Assembly (NCBI GenBank): GCA_900547015.1
Contig: URFD01000005.1
Location: forward strand, 1 to 32,393
DNA length: 32,393 nt
Reading direction: 5' to 3'
From: an uncultured Oscillospiraceae bacterium
GTDB lineage: Bacteria; Bacillota; Clostridia; Oscillospirales; Ruminococcaceae
The position numbers and the translations under genes are program-made. Position 1 is the stretch's first letter. Each line of letters begins with the position of its first letter. Positions 7,913 through 15,774 of this stretch are shown one piece after another. The notes under the pieces were generated by a model. It had not been told where the DNA came from. It was given only the letters and a program-made list of their open reading frames with translations, and ran no database searches.

Positions 7913-7965
7913 GATAGTATCCCAATCAATCTGATTCCGACAGAGTGCAAATGCCTGTTCGGCGC

Positions 7966-8002
7966 AAAAAAAATCCAGTACAGACCCAAAAGCCTGTACT
8001 GG
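7966..8002 (-). terminator. clpE terminator
   Basis: A perfect 9-bp stem CCAGTACAG/CTGTACTGG (7994-8002 with 7975-7983) is followed on the minus strand by ATTTTTTTT. It begins 26 nt after the clpE stop. Confidence 0.92.
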
Positions 8003-8027
8003 AAAAATTTTACCTGATGACAGCCCG

Positions 8028-10394
8028 CTAGTCAAGGACACGCAGGACGATTTTTTCATCCTCCACATCGATTGCGATGCCGACCGGCGGATTCTGGTAC
8101 CGCTCGACCAGCAGAGAACAAATCTTGTCCTCGACCTCTTTGCGAATGAGGCGGCGCAGGTCGCGCGCTCCACCCTGTTTGCCGTGTGCCTTGTGCGCCA
8201 GCAGATGCAGAGCCGAATCCTCCCAGCGCAGGGTGATGCCCTTGTCTGCCAGAGGCTCCTTGAGCTCGCCGAGCATCAGCGCTGCGATGCTGACAAAGTT
8301 CTCCTCGGTCAGCGGATGGAAGATGACGACCTCGTCCACCCTGCCCAGAAATTCCGGACGCAGGAACTCGGACAGCGACTGCATGACACGGTCGCGCATC
8401 ATGTCGGCGGTACTCTTGTTGAAGCCCAGCGACGAGCTGCGCTGCTCGGTTCCGCAGTTGGAGGTCATGACGATGACGGTGCTTTCAAAGGAGACGATTC
8501 TGCCCTGTGCGTCGGTGATGCGTCCCTCGTCCAGAATCTGGAGCAGGATATTCATGACATCCGGGTGCGCCTTTTCAATCTCATCAAAGAGAACGACCGA
8601 GTAGGGTCTTCTGCGAACCTTTTCGGTCAGCTGGCCTGCCTCGTCATAGCCGACATATCCGGGCGGCGCACCGATGATGCGTGCCACGCTGTGCTTTTCC
8701 ATAAACTCGGACATATCCAGACGGATGAGCGGATTCTGCTGGTCGAACATTTCCTCCGAAAGAACCTTGACCAGCTCGGTCTTGCCCACGCCGGTCGGGC
8801 CGACAAAGATGAAGGAAGCCGGACGGCGCTTTTTGCTGATCTGGACACGGGAGCGGCGCACCGCTGCGCTGACCAGCTCGATGGCTTCGTCCTGACCGAT
8901 GACCCGCTTCTTGAGCGCATCCTCCAGACCTGCCACGCGCTGCATCTCCGATTCCTGAATCTTGGTGGCTGGGATGCCGGTCCACAGCTCGATGACCTTT
9001 GCCAAATCCTCGTCGGTCACCTTCTGGCCGAGCGCTTCCTCCCGCAGTTCGTCCGCCTGTCCCTGAAGCTGAAGCACCTTTGCCTTGTTTTCTGCGAGCT
9101 TCTCGTAGTCGATGTCGCTTTCCTTCTGCTCCTCGGCTTCGATGACACGCTGGTAGACCCCAATCTGACGGTTGTACTCGTCATACTGGGCAAGCACCTT
9201 GTTGCGGAGGTTTGCACAGGAGCAAGCCTCGTCGAGCAGGTCGATGGCTTTATCCGGCAGGAAGCGGTCGTTGATGTATCGCTCGGAATAGAGCACCGCT
9301 CTGCGGGCAATCTCGTCGGGAACAGTGACCCGGTGGAAGCTCTCGTAATAGCCCTTGATGCCCTTGAGTACCTCGACGGTCTGCTCGACGCTGGGCTGGT
9401 CTACCTTGACCGGCTGGAAGCGGCGCTCGAGAGCGGCGTCCTTTTCGATGTGCTTGCGGTACTCGTCGAAGGTGGTCGCACCGATGACCTGAATCTCGCC
9501 GCGGGAAAGCGCAGGCTTGAGGATGTTGGCGGCATTCATCGAGCCCTCCGAATCGCCCGCACCGACCAGGCTGTGTACCTCGTCGATGAACAGGATGGCG
9601 TTGCCCACCTTGCGAACATCGTCGAGCAATCCCTTGACACGGCTTTCAAACTGGCCGCGGAACTGGGTTCCCGCTACCAGCGAGGTCATATCCAGCAGGT
9701 AAAGCTCCTTGCCCTGCAACATCGCCGGAACACTGCCGTCCGCCAGCTTCTGGGCAATTCCCTCGGCAATCGCGGTCTTGCCGACACCCGGCTCACCAAT
9801 CAGGCACGGGTTATTTTTGGTGCGGCGGTTGAGAATCTGGATGACCCGCTCAATCTCCTTTTCTCTGCCGACAATGCGGTCGATTTTGCCCTCGCGCGCC
9901 TTTTCGGTCAGGTTCTCACAGTGTGCGCTGAGGAATTTATATTTTTTCTTTTCCTTTTCTTTCTGGCGCTTTGCACGGGAAAACGGCCGATGGCTCTCCT
10001 CCTGCATCTGGTCGATGGCTCCGTCCTCATACGGCTCCATCGCATCCGACTGCTCGTCCTCGTCCCCAAGCTCGTCCTCGTCCATCTCCTCGTCGTCCGG
10101 GCCCATCGTCCCCGGCATATTGAACATCTGCATGAACGGCATCGACTGTGCGCCGCCCATATCAAAGCTGTCCCCGAAGGAGTCCAGCAGTCCCGACACC
10201 TGGTCGTCCATCGCATCCAGCTGTTCGTCGGTAATGCCCATCTTGTCCAGCAGGTCGGTGACCGCCTTGATGTTCAGCTCCTTGGCGCACTTGAGGCACA
10301 GCCCTTCATTGACCGGTTTGTCCCCATCCATTCGGGTAAGAAAGACAACCGCTAATCTTTTCTTACATCTTGAACACATCATATTTGGATTCAT
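8028..10394 (-). CDS. clpE: ClpE-like AAA+ unfoldase with N-terminal zinc finger
   Basis: 788 residues, a Hsp100 protein with two AAA+ modules. Residues 1-40 carry a CxxC...CxxC zinc finger (C7, C10, C33, C36) in place of the usual Clp N-terminal repeats. Residues 80-150 are a Met-rich, then acidic, then Lys-rich linker. AAA1 has Walker A GEPGVGKT (200-207) and Walker B ILFIDE (about 267-272); a short coiled middle domain lies around 395-460; AAA2 has Walker A GPTGVGKT (532-539), pore loop GYVG (579-582) and Walker B VVLFDE (600-605). An LGF tripeptide (656-658) sits where ClpP-docking loops occur, so it probably feeds ClpP. The zinc finger and missing N repeats argue for ClpE over ClpC. No CtsR or CIRCE box is visible upstream. 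Confidence 0.9.
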   Translation of the reverse strand: MNPNMMCSRCKKRLAVVFLTRMDGDKPVNEGLCLKCAKELNIKAVTDLLDKMGITDEQLDAMDDQVSGLLDSFGDSFDMGGAQSMPFMQMFNMPGTMGPDDEEMDEDELGDEDEQSDAMEPYEDGAIDQMQEESHRPFSRAKRQKEKEKKKYKFLSAHCENLTEKAREGKIDRIVGREKEIERVIQILNRRTKNNPCLIGEPGVGKTAIAEGIAQKLADGSVPAMLQGKELYLLDMTSLVAGTQFRGQFESRVKGLLDDVRKVGNAILFIDEVHSLVGAGDSEGSMNAANILKPALSRGEIQVIGATTFDEYRKHIEKDAALERRFQPVKVDQPSVEQTVEVLKGIKGYYESFHRVTVPDEIARRAVLYSERYINDRFLPDKAIDLLDEACSCANLRNKVLAQYDEYNRQIGVYQRVIEAEEQKESDIDYEKLAENKAKVLQLQGQADELREEALGQKVTDEDLAKVIELWTGIPATKIQESEMQRVAGLEDALKKRVIGQDEAIELVSAAVRRSRVQISKKRRPASFIFVGPTGVGKTELVKVLSEEMFDQQNPLIRLDMSEFMEKHSVARIIGAPPGYVGYDEAGQLTEKVRRRPYSVVLFDEIEKAHPDVMNILLQILDEGRITDAQGRIVSFESTVIVMTSNCGTEQRSSSLGFNKSTADMMRDRVMQSLSEFLRPEFLGRVDEVVIFHPLTEENFVSIAALMLGELKEPLADKGITLRWEDSALHLLAHKAHGKQGGARDLRRLIRKEVEDKICSLLVERYQNPPVGIAIDVEDEKIVLRVLD

Positions 10395-10441
10395 CTATAA
10401 AAAAACATCCTTTCTTCGTGATTGCAGGGTGGTTGATTGTT

Positions 10442-10474
10442 AAAGGATACGGGAGCAGCTCTCCCGTATCCTTT
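10442..10474 (-). terminator. strong hairpin between cvpA and clpE (terminator and/or clpE leader structure)
   Basis: A perfect 14-bp inverted repeat AAAGGATACGGGAG/CTCCCGTATCCTTT with a 5-nt loop. It lies 47 nt after the CvpA-like stop, so it may end the truA operon, but only three T residues follow on the minus strand. It also overlaps the predicted start site of the clpE promoter, so the clpE mRNA could begin inside it. Confidence 0.55.
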
Positions 10475-10475
10475 C

Positions 10476-10504
10476 ATTATAGCCGCTCAATATGAACAAT
10501 TCAT
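10476..10504 (-). promoter_or_regulatory. candidate clpE promoter
   Basis: A perfect TATAAT (10476-10481) with ATGAAT (10499-10504, 3 of 6) 17 bp upstream. The predicted start falls within the 14-bp inverted repeat just downstream. The weak -35 makes the call uncertain or suggests an activator. Confidence 0.45.
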
Positions 10505-10521
10505 GAAGCCCTCTTATCTTT

Positions 10522-11229
10522 TTACGACACAAACAGACTCAGCGGGTCAAGGGTATAGAATTTGCTGAGCACAAGGGTGTCCAAAATGATGCCCTGATTG
10601 CAGTATTTCATCCCGCCCAGCAGGTAGAACAGCAGCTTGAGCCCGATGCAGACCAGATACAGGTTGAGCGAGCCCTGCAAAAGCCCCAGAAAGCCACCCA
10701 GAAAGCGGTCGATGGGCGCCAGAATCGGCGAGCGGAACATGAAGTGGATGGCTCCGGTGAGCACCCGCACCAGCCCGCCGAACACGGCAAAGAGCAGCAG
10801 GAACAACAGCGCCGAGACAAAGCCCTGCACCGCCGGCCCGATGACCGACTGTTCGAGGGCAGCTCCCACCCCCGACACGCTGTTGGCAAGCGCCCGCGAG
10901 ATGGCATCGAGGTCGATGCCCATGCTCAGGATATTGGCGGACAGGTGCGGCAGCTGCTCCAGCCCGGCTTCGAGCTGGGAGATAATCTCTGCGGCCTGTC
11001 CTCCTTGTAGACTGCGGTTGAGAAATGCGGTAACCTCGGCCTTTAAAAAGCTGTTGTAGATGAGCTGTGCGCCACTGCGGGACAGATAGGTTGCGCCGAA
11101 CAGTGCGGCAAGCTGGCCGACCATGCGAAAGATGCCTGTGGCAAAGCCGCGTCTGGCGCTGAAAGCAACGGCCTGCAACAGAATCAGCACCGCCGCCAGG
11201 TCATAGGCAAGCACAATCAATCGCTCCAT
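10522..11229 (-). CDS. CvpA-family membrane protein
   Basis: 235 residues with an N-terminal pair of hydrophobic helices (about 7-25 and 32-50), a soluble amphipathic middle (about 55-125) and two more helices (about 130-160 and 175-210). The layout and the FRSPILAPIDRFLGGFLGLLQG segment fit the CvpA (colicin V production) family, found next to housekeeping genes in many Firmicutes and of unclear role in envelope homeostasis. Start at 11229 with AGGAG and GAGG 12-15 bases upstream. It follows the DUF5711 gene by 33 nt and is the last gene of the truA operon. Confidence 0.78.
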   Translation of the reverse strand: MERLIVLAYDLAAVLILLQAVAFSARRGFATGIFRMVGQLAALFGATYLSRSGAQLIYNSFLKAEVTAFLNRSLQGGQAAEIISQLEAGLEQLPHLSANILSMGIDLDAISRALANSVSGVGAALEQSVIGPAVQGFVSALLFLLLFAVFGGLVRVLTGAIHFMFRSPILAPIDRFLGGFLGLLQGSLNLYLVCIGLKLLFYLLGGMKYCNQGIILDTLVLSKFYTLDPLSLFVS

Positions 11230-11262
11230 AACATCATCATCCTCTCCTGTTGATGCCGTCGG

Positions 11263-12939
11263 CTACTTCGCCGGACGGCGGGTTGAAAAGAGCGGCCCAT
11301 CCTTGGGCTTTTCGGAGGTGTCGGACTTGGTGGTGTCGGACGGCTCCTCCGGCTCGGTGGTTTCTGATTTGGTTGGTTCGTCCTCCTTCGACTGGGTGGA
11401 GGCAGCCGGTCGGCGGCCGGTATGCTCCTCCTGCGGCTCATCGCTCTTCTGCTCGGTGAAGGACGGCTGGACATCCTCGTTCTGGATTGGCACCTGTGCC
11501 GGGCCTTCGTTGACCACTCCGTCGGGATTTTCCCGGTCATAGTCGTCGTGGATTCCCTCCGAAGGGGTTTCCTCGGTCGGGGTCTGCTCCGGAGCTTCAG
11601 GCTCCTCAATCTCGATGAAGCCCTCCTCATAGGTGGTCTGCGGCTTGGACTCGCCCACCGTCAGCTCTTCACCGCTCTCCTGCTCCATGTTGTTGAGGAG
11701 ATTTTGCAGCAGGTCCAGCTCCTCTTGGGTCGGTGCGCCGTCCTCCTTGTCGGGCAGCTCCTGCGGCTTGCCCGCACCAAACAGCGAGAACTTGGACGGG
11801 GTCTGCAAGCCCAGCCGTGTGATTTCGGTGGTGGACATGGCATAGACCGAGTTGCCCATCGGTTGAATGTCGTAGTAGGCACTTCCCTCCTCGCTGGTCA
11901 GCAGCGAGCAGTCGTAGGCGCTGTATTCCTCAAAGGAGGAGGCCCCCAGCACCAGAATGGTATGCTCATACGCCTTGACCCGTTGCAGGCTGTCGGTCAG
12001 GGTGGTCTGTCCGTTGAGGGTGAAAAAGTCCGCCGCTACCGAAGCCAAGGTATATTTGCGGTCCTGCTCATAGTTGCCGAACACCAGCGCCACGCCGTTT
12101 TCGTACATCGAGAAGGCGGCAAGCTGCTGTCCCTTGTAGTCGAACTGGCCGATGACCCTGCCCTCAGTGTTCAGCAGGAAGGCACAGCGGTCGGTGACAC
12201 AGCGCACATTGGCTCCGTCGAACTCCAGCGCATAAATCATCTGGTTGACCAGCTCATAGCGGCTTTGCTCCTTGCCGTTTTTCAGGACGGTCAGCGCGCT
12301 CTTGAGCTGGCCCTCCTCCACATAGGACGAGCCGATGGCAACTGACGAGCCGTTTGCCGAGATGGCAAGGGCGGTCACAACATTTTCGCTCTTCCAGGTG
12401 TACAGCTCGCGTTGCTTGGCATCCAGCACCATCACCTGTGTCTGGGCGGTCTCGGTCTGGGTGGCAATGGTGATACACCCGTTCTGGGAGATGTCCCCGG
12501 CACGGATGGCATTTTCGGTCTTGCCGCTGTAGAACAGGTTGTTGCGGCTGTAGGCGGCATAGGTTTTGGAGCCGCGGTCATAGTTGAGCATCATCGTGTC
12601 GTTGGAGACAATCTTCGGGTTGCCCATTCGGTGCTGAACCCGATAGACCTCACTGCCGCTGGTATTATAAAAGTAGAGATTGGTTTCGTTGAGCACCACC
12701 AGACTGCCGCCGTTCTGGTACATTCCCCGCACCTTGCCGCCCGGCGCATCAATGGGGTAGCCCGGCCCGCCCTTAATCATATCCAGCACCGAGGAAAATC
12801 CGGCAAAGCTGGGGGTGTTGACAACATAGGAAATCAGATAGGTTCCTATCAGGATGGCGGCAATCAGCGCAAGGAGCTTGATGGTGCGTTTGCGCGTCTG
12901 TCTGCGTTTGAGGGTTTTAAAATCGGTCACCTTGCCCAT
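11263..12939 (-). CDS. DUF5711-type single-pass membrane protein with acidic tail
   Basis: 558 residues. A basic N-terminus (KRRQTRKR) precedes one transmembrane helix (about 20-42). Residues 50-390 form a beta-rich repeat domain, probably a propeller, with many short strand-turn units. Residues 395-558 are a long low-complexity tail rich in Glu, Pro, Thr and Ser, likely disordered. This matches my recollection of the DUF5711 family of Clostridia; no function is established. Its ATG lies inside the last codons of truA (13-nt overlap), so it is probably translated by coupling; GGAGG sits 13 bases upstream. The repeat domain should be outside the cell if the basic end stays in the cytoplasm. 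Confidence 0.75.
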   Translation of the reverse strand: MGKVTDFKTLKRRQTRKRTIKLLALIAAILIGTYLISYVVNTPSFAGFSSVLDMIKGGPGYPIDAPGGKVRGMYQNGGSLVVLNETNLYFYNTSGSEVYRVQHRMGNPKIVSNDTMMLNYDRGSKTYAAYSRNNLFYSGKTENAIRAGDISQNGCITIATQTETAQTQVMVLDAKQRELYTWKSENVVTALAISANGSSVAIGSSYVEEGQLKSALTVLKNGKEQSRYELVNQMIYALEFDGANVRCVTDRCAFLLNTEGRVIGQFDYKGQQLAAFSMYENGVALVFGNYEQDRKYTLASVAADFFTLNGQTTLTDSLQRVKAYEHTILVLGASSFEEYSAYDCSLLTSEEGSAYYDIQPMGNSVYAMSTTEITRLGLQTPSKFSLFGAGKPQELPDKEDGAPTQEELDLLQNLLNNMEQESGEELTVGESKPQTTYEEGFIEIEEPEAPEQTPTEETPSEGIHDDYDRENPDGVVNEGPAQVPIQNEDVQPSFTEQKSDEPQEEHTGRRPAASTQSKEDEPTKSETTEPEEPSDTTKSDTSEKPKDGPLFSTRRPAK

Positions 12940-13724
12940 GATTCTGTCGTTGCCTCCTCCTGTGCGTCCTGCACATCGCTGTCATAAAAGACCTTGTCCA
13001 GATATAAGCCCCACGCCGGAGCGGTCGCACCTGCCGCCGAGCGGTCCTTGCCCGCCAGAATCCGCGGGATGGCATCTTGCTCCATCGAGCCGGCGGCAAT
13101 CTCCAGCACGGTGCCGACCATGATGCGAACCATGTTGTACAAAAAACCATCGCCCTCCACAAAGAAGGTAACCCGCTCGCCTTGACGGGTCATGCCGCAG
13201 GCGGTGATGGTGCGGACATGGTCCTCCACCGAGGAATTGGCGGCGCAGAAGGCGGAAAAATCGTGGGTTCCCAGAAAGTCCCGACACACGCGGTTGCACA
13301 GCACCTCGTCCAGCGGGTAGCGGTACTCGTAGACCCGCTTCCAGTTGAAGGGGTCCTTGACCGGGCTGTTGTGAATTTGATAGACATACCGCTTGCCCCG
13401 GCAGGAATAGCGCGCGTGGAAGTCCAGCGGAACCTCTCGGCAGGCGGTCACGGCAATATCATACGGGAGCTTGACATTCAGCGCACGCACCAGACTTTCG
13501 CAAGGGATGCGGCTCTGGGTGTGAAAACTCACACAGAACTCGTTGGCATGAACGCCGCTGTCGGTTCGGGAGCAGCCCTTGATGTCGTCGCGGACTCCCA
13601 GCACCGCCTGCATGGCATCCTGAAGGGTCTGGGCGACGGTGACGGCATTTTTCTGCACCTGAAAGCCGTGGTAGTTGGTTCCCTGATAGCGGATGGTAAG
13701 AAGAAGATTTCTTGACTGTGACAT
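12927..13724 (-). CDS. truA: tRNA pseudouridine(38-40) synthase TruA
   Basis: 265 residues. It modifies U38, U39 and U40 in the anticodon arm of tRNAs. The catalytic Asp is in CSRTDSGVHA (near residue 55), preceded by YQGTNYHGFQVQ, and followed by the conserved RYSCRGKRYVYQI and GDGFLYNMVRIMVGT segments. The start at 13724 is fixed by AAGGAGG five bases upstream; a further 37 in-frame codons upstream cross the promoter and were rejected. Its 3' end overlaps the DUF5711 gene. It follows ecfT, the order usual in Firmicutes (ecfA1-ecfA2-ecfT-truA), though here separated by a terminator and new promoter. Confidence 0.95.
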   Translation of the reverse strand: MSQSRNLLLTIRYQGTNYHGFQVQKNAVTVAQTLQDAMQAVLGVRDDIKGCSRTDSGVHANEFCVSFHTQSRIPCESLVRALNVKLPYDIAVTACREVPLDFHARYSCRGKRYVYQIHNSPVKDPFNWKRVYEYRYPLDEVLCNRVCRDFLGTHDFSAFCAANSSVEDHVRTITACGMTRQGERVTFFVEGDGFLYNMVRIMVGTVLEIAAGSMEQDAIPRILAGKDRSAAGATAPAWGLYLDKVFYDSDVQDAQEEATTESWAR

Positions 13725-13806
13725 ACTGCCTCCTTGGTCTCCGGGACATCCAGGCAGCGTATCCTTCTCCCTGAGCCGGGTCTGTGGTGTTTGATTGCGT
13801 CCCTTT

Positions 13807-13835
13807 ATTATAGCAGACTTCGGGGTTTCTGTCAT
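13807..13835 (-). promoter_or_regulatory. sigma-A promoter of the truA operon
   Basis: ATGACA (13830-13835) and a perfect TATAAT (13807-13812) with a 17-bp spacer, about 80 nt upstream of the truA start and downstream of the ecfT terminator. Confidence 0.75.
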
Positions 13836-13934
13836 TATGGCTTGTAAGAATAAAACGAAAATTTATTCGCAGCACTCTTCAACCTCTGCTTTTCTTGCGA
13901 AAATTCGGCAAATTTCCATCCTTTTTTCACCAAC

Positions 13935-13970
13935 AAAAATCTCCCCAAAACCGATGCAGGCCTTGGGGAG
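13935..13970 (-). terminator. terminator of the ecf operon
   Basis: On the minus strand an 8-bp stem CTCCCCAA/TTGGGGAG (13963-13970 with 13941-13948) is followed by ATTTTT. It begins 10 nt after the ecfT stop. Confidence 0.85.
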
Positions 13971-13979
13971 CGGACAACA

Positions 13980-14798
13980 CTATATCATTTTGGGGAAGAT
14001 GCAGTTGATGGCGATCACTGCGCCCAGACACAGCAGCATGAATGCCAGCGCAACGAAGTCGCGACTGTTGTATTCCAACTGCTTGAGGCGGGTTCGTCCC
14101 ACACTGCCACGGTAGCAACGGCACTCCATCGCAAGAGCAAGCTCATCGGCGCGGCGGAATGCCGAAACAAACAGCGGAATCAAAATCGGGATCAGGGCTT
14201 TGGCACGTTGAACCAGTCCGCCGCTTTCCAAATCGGCGCCGCGGGCCTTCTGTGCGTTCATGATTTTATCCGTCTCCTCAATCAGGGTCGGGATGAAGCG
14301 CAGTGCAATGGTCATCATCATGGCAATCTCATGCACCGGCACATGGAAGCGCTTGAGCGGGCCCATCAGCACCTCGATGGCGTCGGTCAGCTCGATTGGC
14401 GAGGTGGTGTAGGTCAGCAGGGAGGTTCCGGCAATCAGGCACATGATGCGCACTGCCATCATGATTGCCATGGCAATACCCTCCCGATAGATGTGGATGA
14501 AGCCCCACGAAACCAGCGGCTCGGTCGGGCCTGCAAAGAAGAACAGGTTCAAAATCGCCGTGAACAGGATAATCGGCACCACCGGCTTGAGGCTCTTGAG
14601 CACCATCTTGCCGGAGATGCGGGAAATCACATACATCATCACCGCCAGCACAACGCCCAGCACCAGACCCAGCGGTCGGGATGCCACAAAGAGGATGATG
14701 ATATACAGCACCGAGGCGATAATCTTCATGCGGGGGTCCATCTTATGGATGAAGGAATTTCCGGGGAAATATTGTCCGAGGGTGATGTCTTTAAGCAT
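13980..14798 (-). CDS. ecfT: ECF transporter T component
   Basis: 272 residues, the transmembrane scaffold that couples EcfA1/EcfA2 to interchangeable vitamin-binding S components. Hydrophobic helices lie around 25-60, 68-90, 105-130 and 245-270. The cytoplasmic coupling region has the expected KARGAD (ARG) motif and the later ECRCYRG motif. The start at 14798 is chosen because the ATG overlaps the ecfA2 stop by 8 nt, a typical coupled junction; the longer upstream reading has the composition of an out-of-frame translation of ecfA2. No S component is in the window, as expected for a group II ECF system with unlinked S genes. Confidence 0.93.
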   Translation of the reverse strand: MLKDITLGQYFPGNSFIHKMDPRMKIIASVLYIIILFVASRPLGLVLGVVLAVMMYVISRISGKMVLKSLKPVVPIILFTAILNLFFFAGPTEPLVSWGFIHIYREGIAMAIMMAVRIMCLIAGTSLLTYTTSPIELTDAIEVLMGPLKRFHVPVHEIAMMMTIALRFIPTLIEETDKIMNAQKARGADLESGGLVQRAKALIPILIPLFVSAFRRADELALAMECRCYRGSVGRTRLKQLEYNSRDFVALAFMLLCLGAVIAINCIFPKMI

Positions 14799-15669
14799 TC
14801 TGTTTGCCCCCCTTCTCCTGCTGCTCGAACAGGTCGAGCACCTGCTGTTTGGCTGCCTGGATGGTGTAGGTGTGCGGGTCAACCGGATAGCCCATCTCTG
14901 CCAAGCGCATAAAGACGCGGGTGACCTGCGGAACGGCAAGTCCCATCTGTTCGATTTCCTGTGCGTGTGCAAAGACCGCTTCGGTGTCGTCGTACAAAAA
15001 GACCTTGGACTGGTTCATGACCAGCACCTTGCGTGCAAACTTTGCCACATCCTCCATGCTGTGCGAAACGATGAGGACGGTGTTTTTCTGGTCCTGCTGA
15101 TACTCCTGAATCTGGCCGAGGATGCGGTCACGACCCTTCGGGTCCAAGCCTGCGGTCGGCTCGTCAAGAATCAGCACCTTGGGCTGCATTGCCAGAATGC
15201 CGGCAATCGCCACGCGGCGCTTCTGACCGCCGGACAGCTCGAAGGGAGATTTGTGCATCATCTCCTCGGTAACATTGACAAAGGAAGCGGCCTGACGCAC
15301 CCGCCGGTCAACCTCCTCCTCGCTGAGTCCCATGTTTTTGGGGCCGAAGGAGATGTCCTTGTAGACGGTTTCCTCAAAAAGCTGATATTCCGGGTACTGG
15401 AACACCAGTCCCACCTTAAAGCGGATGTCCCGCAGACGGGTTATGTCCGCCCACATATCCTCTCCGTCGATATAGATTTTGCCGGAGGTGGGCTTGAGCA
15501 GACCGTTGAAATGCTGGATGAGGGTGGATTTTCCGGAGCCGGTGTGACCGATGACGCCGACCATCTCACCCTCTTCAATCGAGAGGTTGACATCCTGAAT
15601 CGCCATTTTGACGAACGGGGTCCCCTCGGAATATGTGTGTGTCAAATGCTCTGTCTTGATGACTGCCAT
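14791..15669 (-). CDS. ecfA2: ECF transporter ATPase A2
   Basis: 292 residues. Walker A GHTGSGKS, Q-loop region VFQYPEYQLFEETV, signature LSGGQKRRVAIAG, Walker B VLILDEPTAGLDP and switch His in IVSHSMEDV. The YPEYQLFEETV region and a C-terminal extension of about 60 residues identify an EcfA' subunit, which dimerises with EcfA1. It overlaps ecfT by 8 nt, but its start is 103 nt after the ecfA1 stop, and that gap holds a large inverted repeat ending just before its ribosome site (GAAAGGA). Confidence 0.95.
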   Translation of the reverse strand: MAVIKTEHLTHTYSEGTPFVKMAIQDVNLSIEEGEMVGVIGHTGSGKSTLIQHFNGLLKPTSGKIYIDGEDMWADITRLRDIRFKVGLVFQYPEYQLFEETVYKDISFGPKNMGLSEEEVDRRVRQAASFVNVTEEMMHKSPFELSGGQKRRVAIAGILAMQPKVLILDEPTAGLDPKGRDRILGQIQEYQQDQKNTVLIVSHSMEDVAKFARKVLVMNQSKVFLYDDTEAVFAHAQEIEQMGLAVPQVTRVFMRLAEMGYPVDPHTYTIQAAKQQVLDLFEQQEKGGKQNA

Positions 15670-15689
15670 CTTTTTTCTTCATTCCTTTC

Positions 15690-15744
15690 ATCGTGCGGCA
15701 TGAGTACAGTTGCCGAACTCTTGGCGGATACTGTCTCGCACGAT
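15690..15744 (-). promoter_or_regulatory. large stem-loop between ecfA1 and ecfA2
   Basis: A perfect 8-bp outer stem ATCGTGCG/CGCACGAT (15690-15697 with 15737-15744) encloses a second helix (ACAGT/ACTGT extended by AG/CT around a bulged T, 15703-15710 with 15730-15736) and a small CCG/CGG tip. The 3' foot on the sense strand lies right before the ecfA2 ribosome site. No T-run follows, so it is not a terminator; it may control translation or mRNA processing. Confidence 0.6.
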
Positions 15745-15774
15745 TGCTGTCCTCTCTGGGTTTTCGGGGATAGG

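Noticed and set aside
8184..10355. Long plus-strand open frame opposite clpE
   Set aside because: Antisense shadow of a clear ClpE-type gene; Leu/His/Asp-biased composition, no family motifs.
10395..10521. CtsR heptad repeats or CIRCE element upstream of clpE
   Set aside because: No GGTCAAA tandem or TTAGCACTC-N9-GAGTGCTAA match was found.
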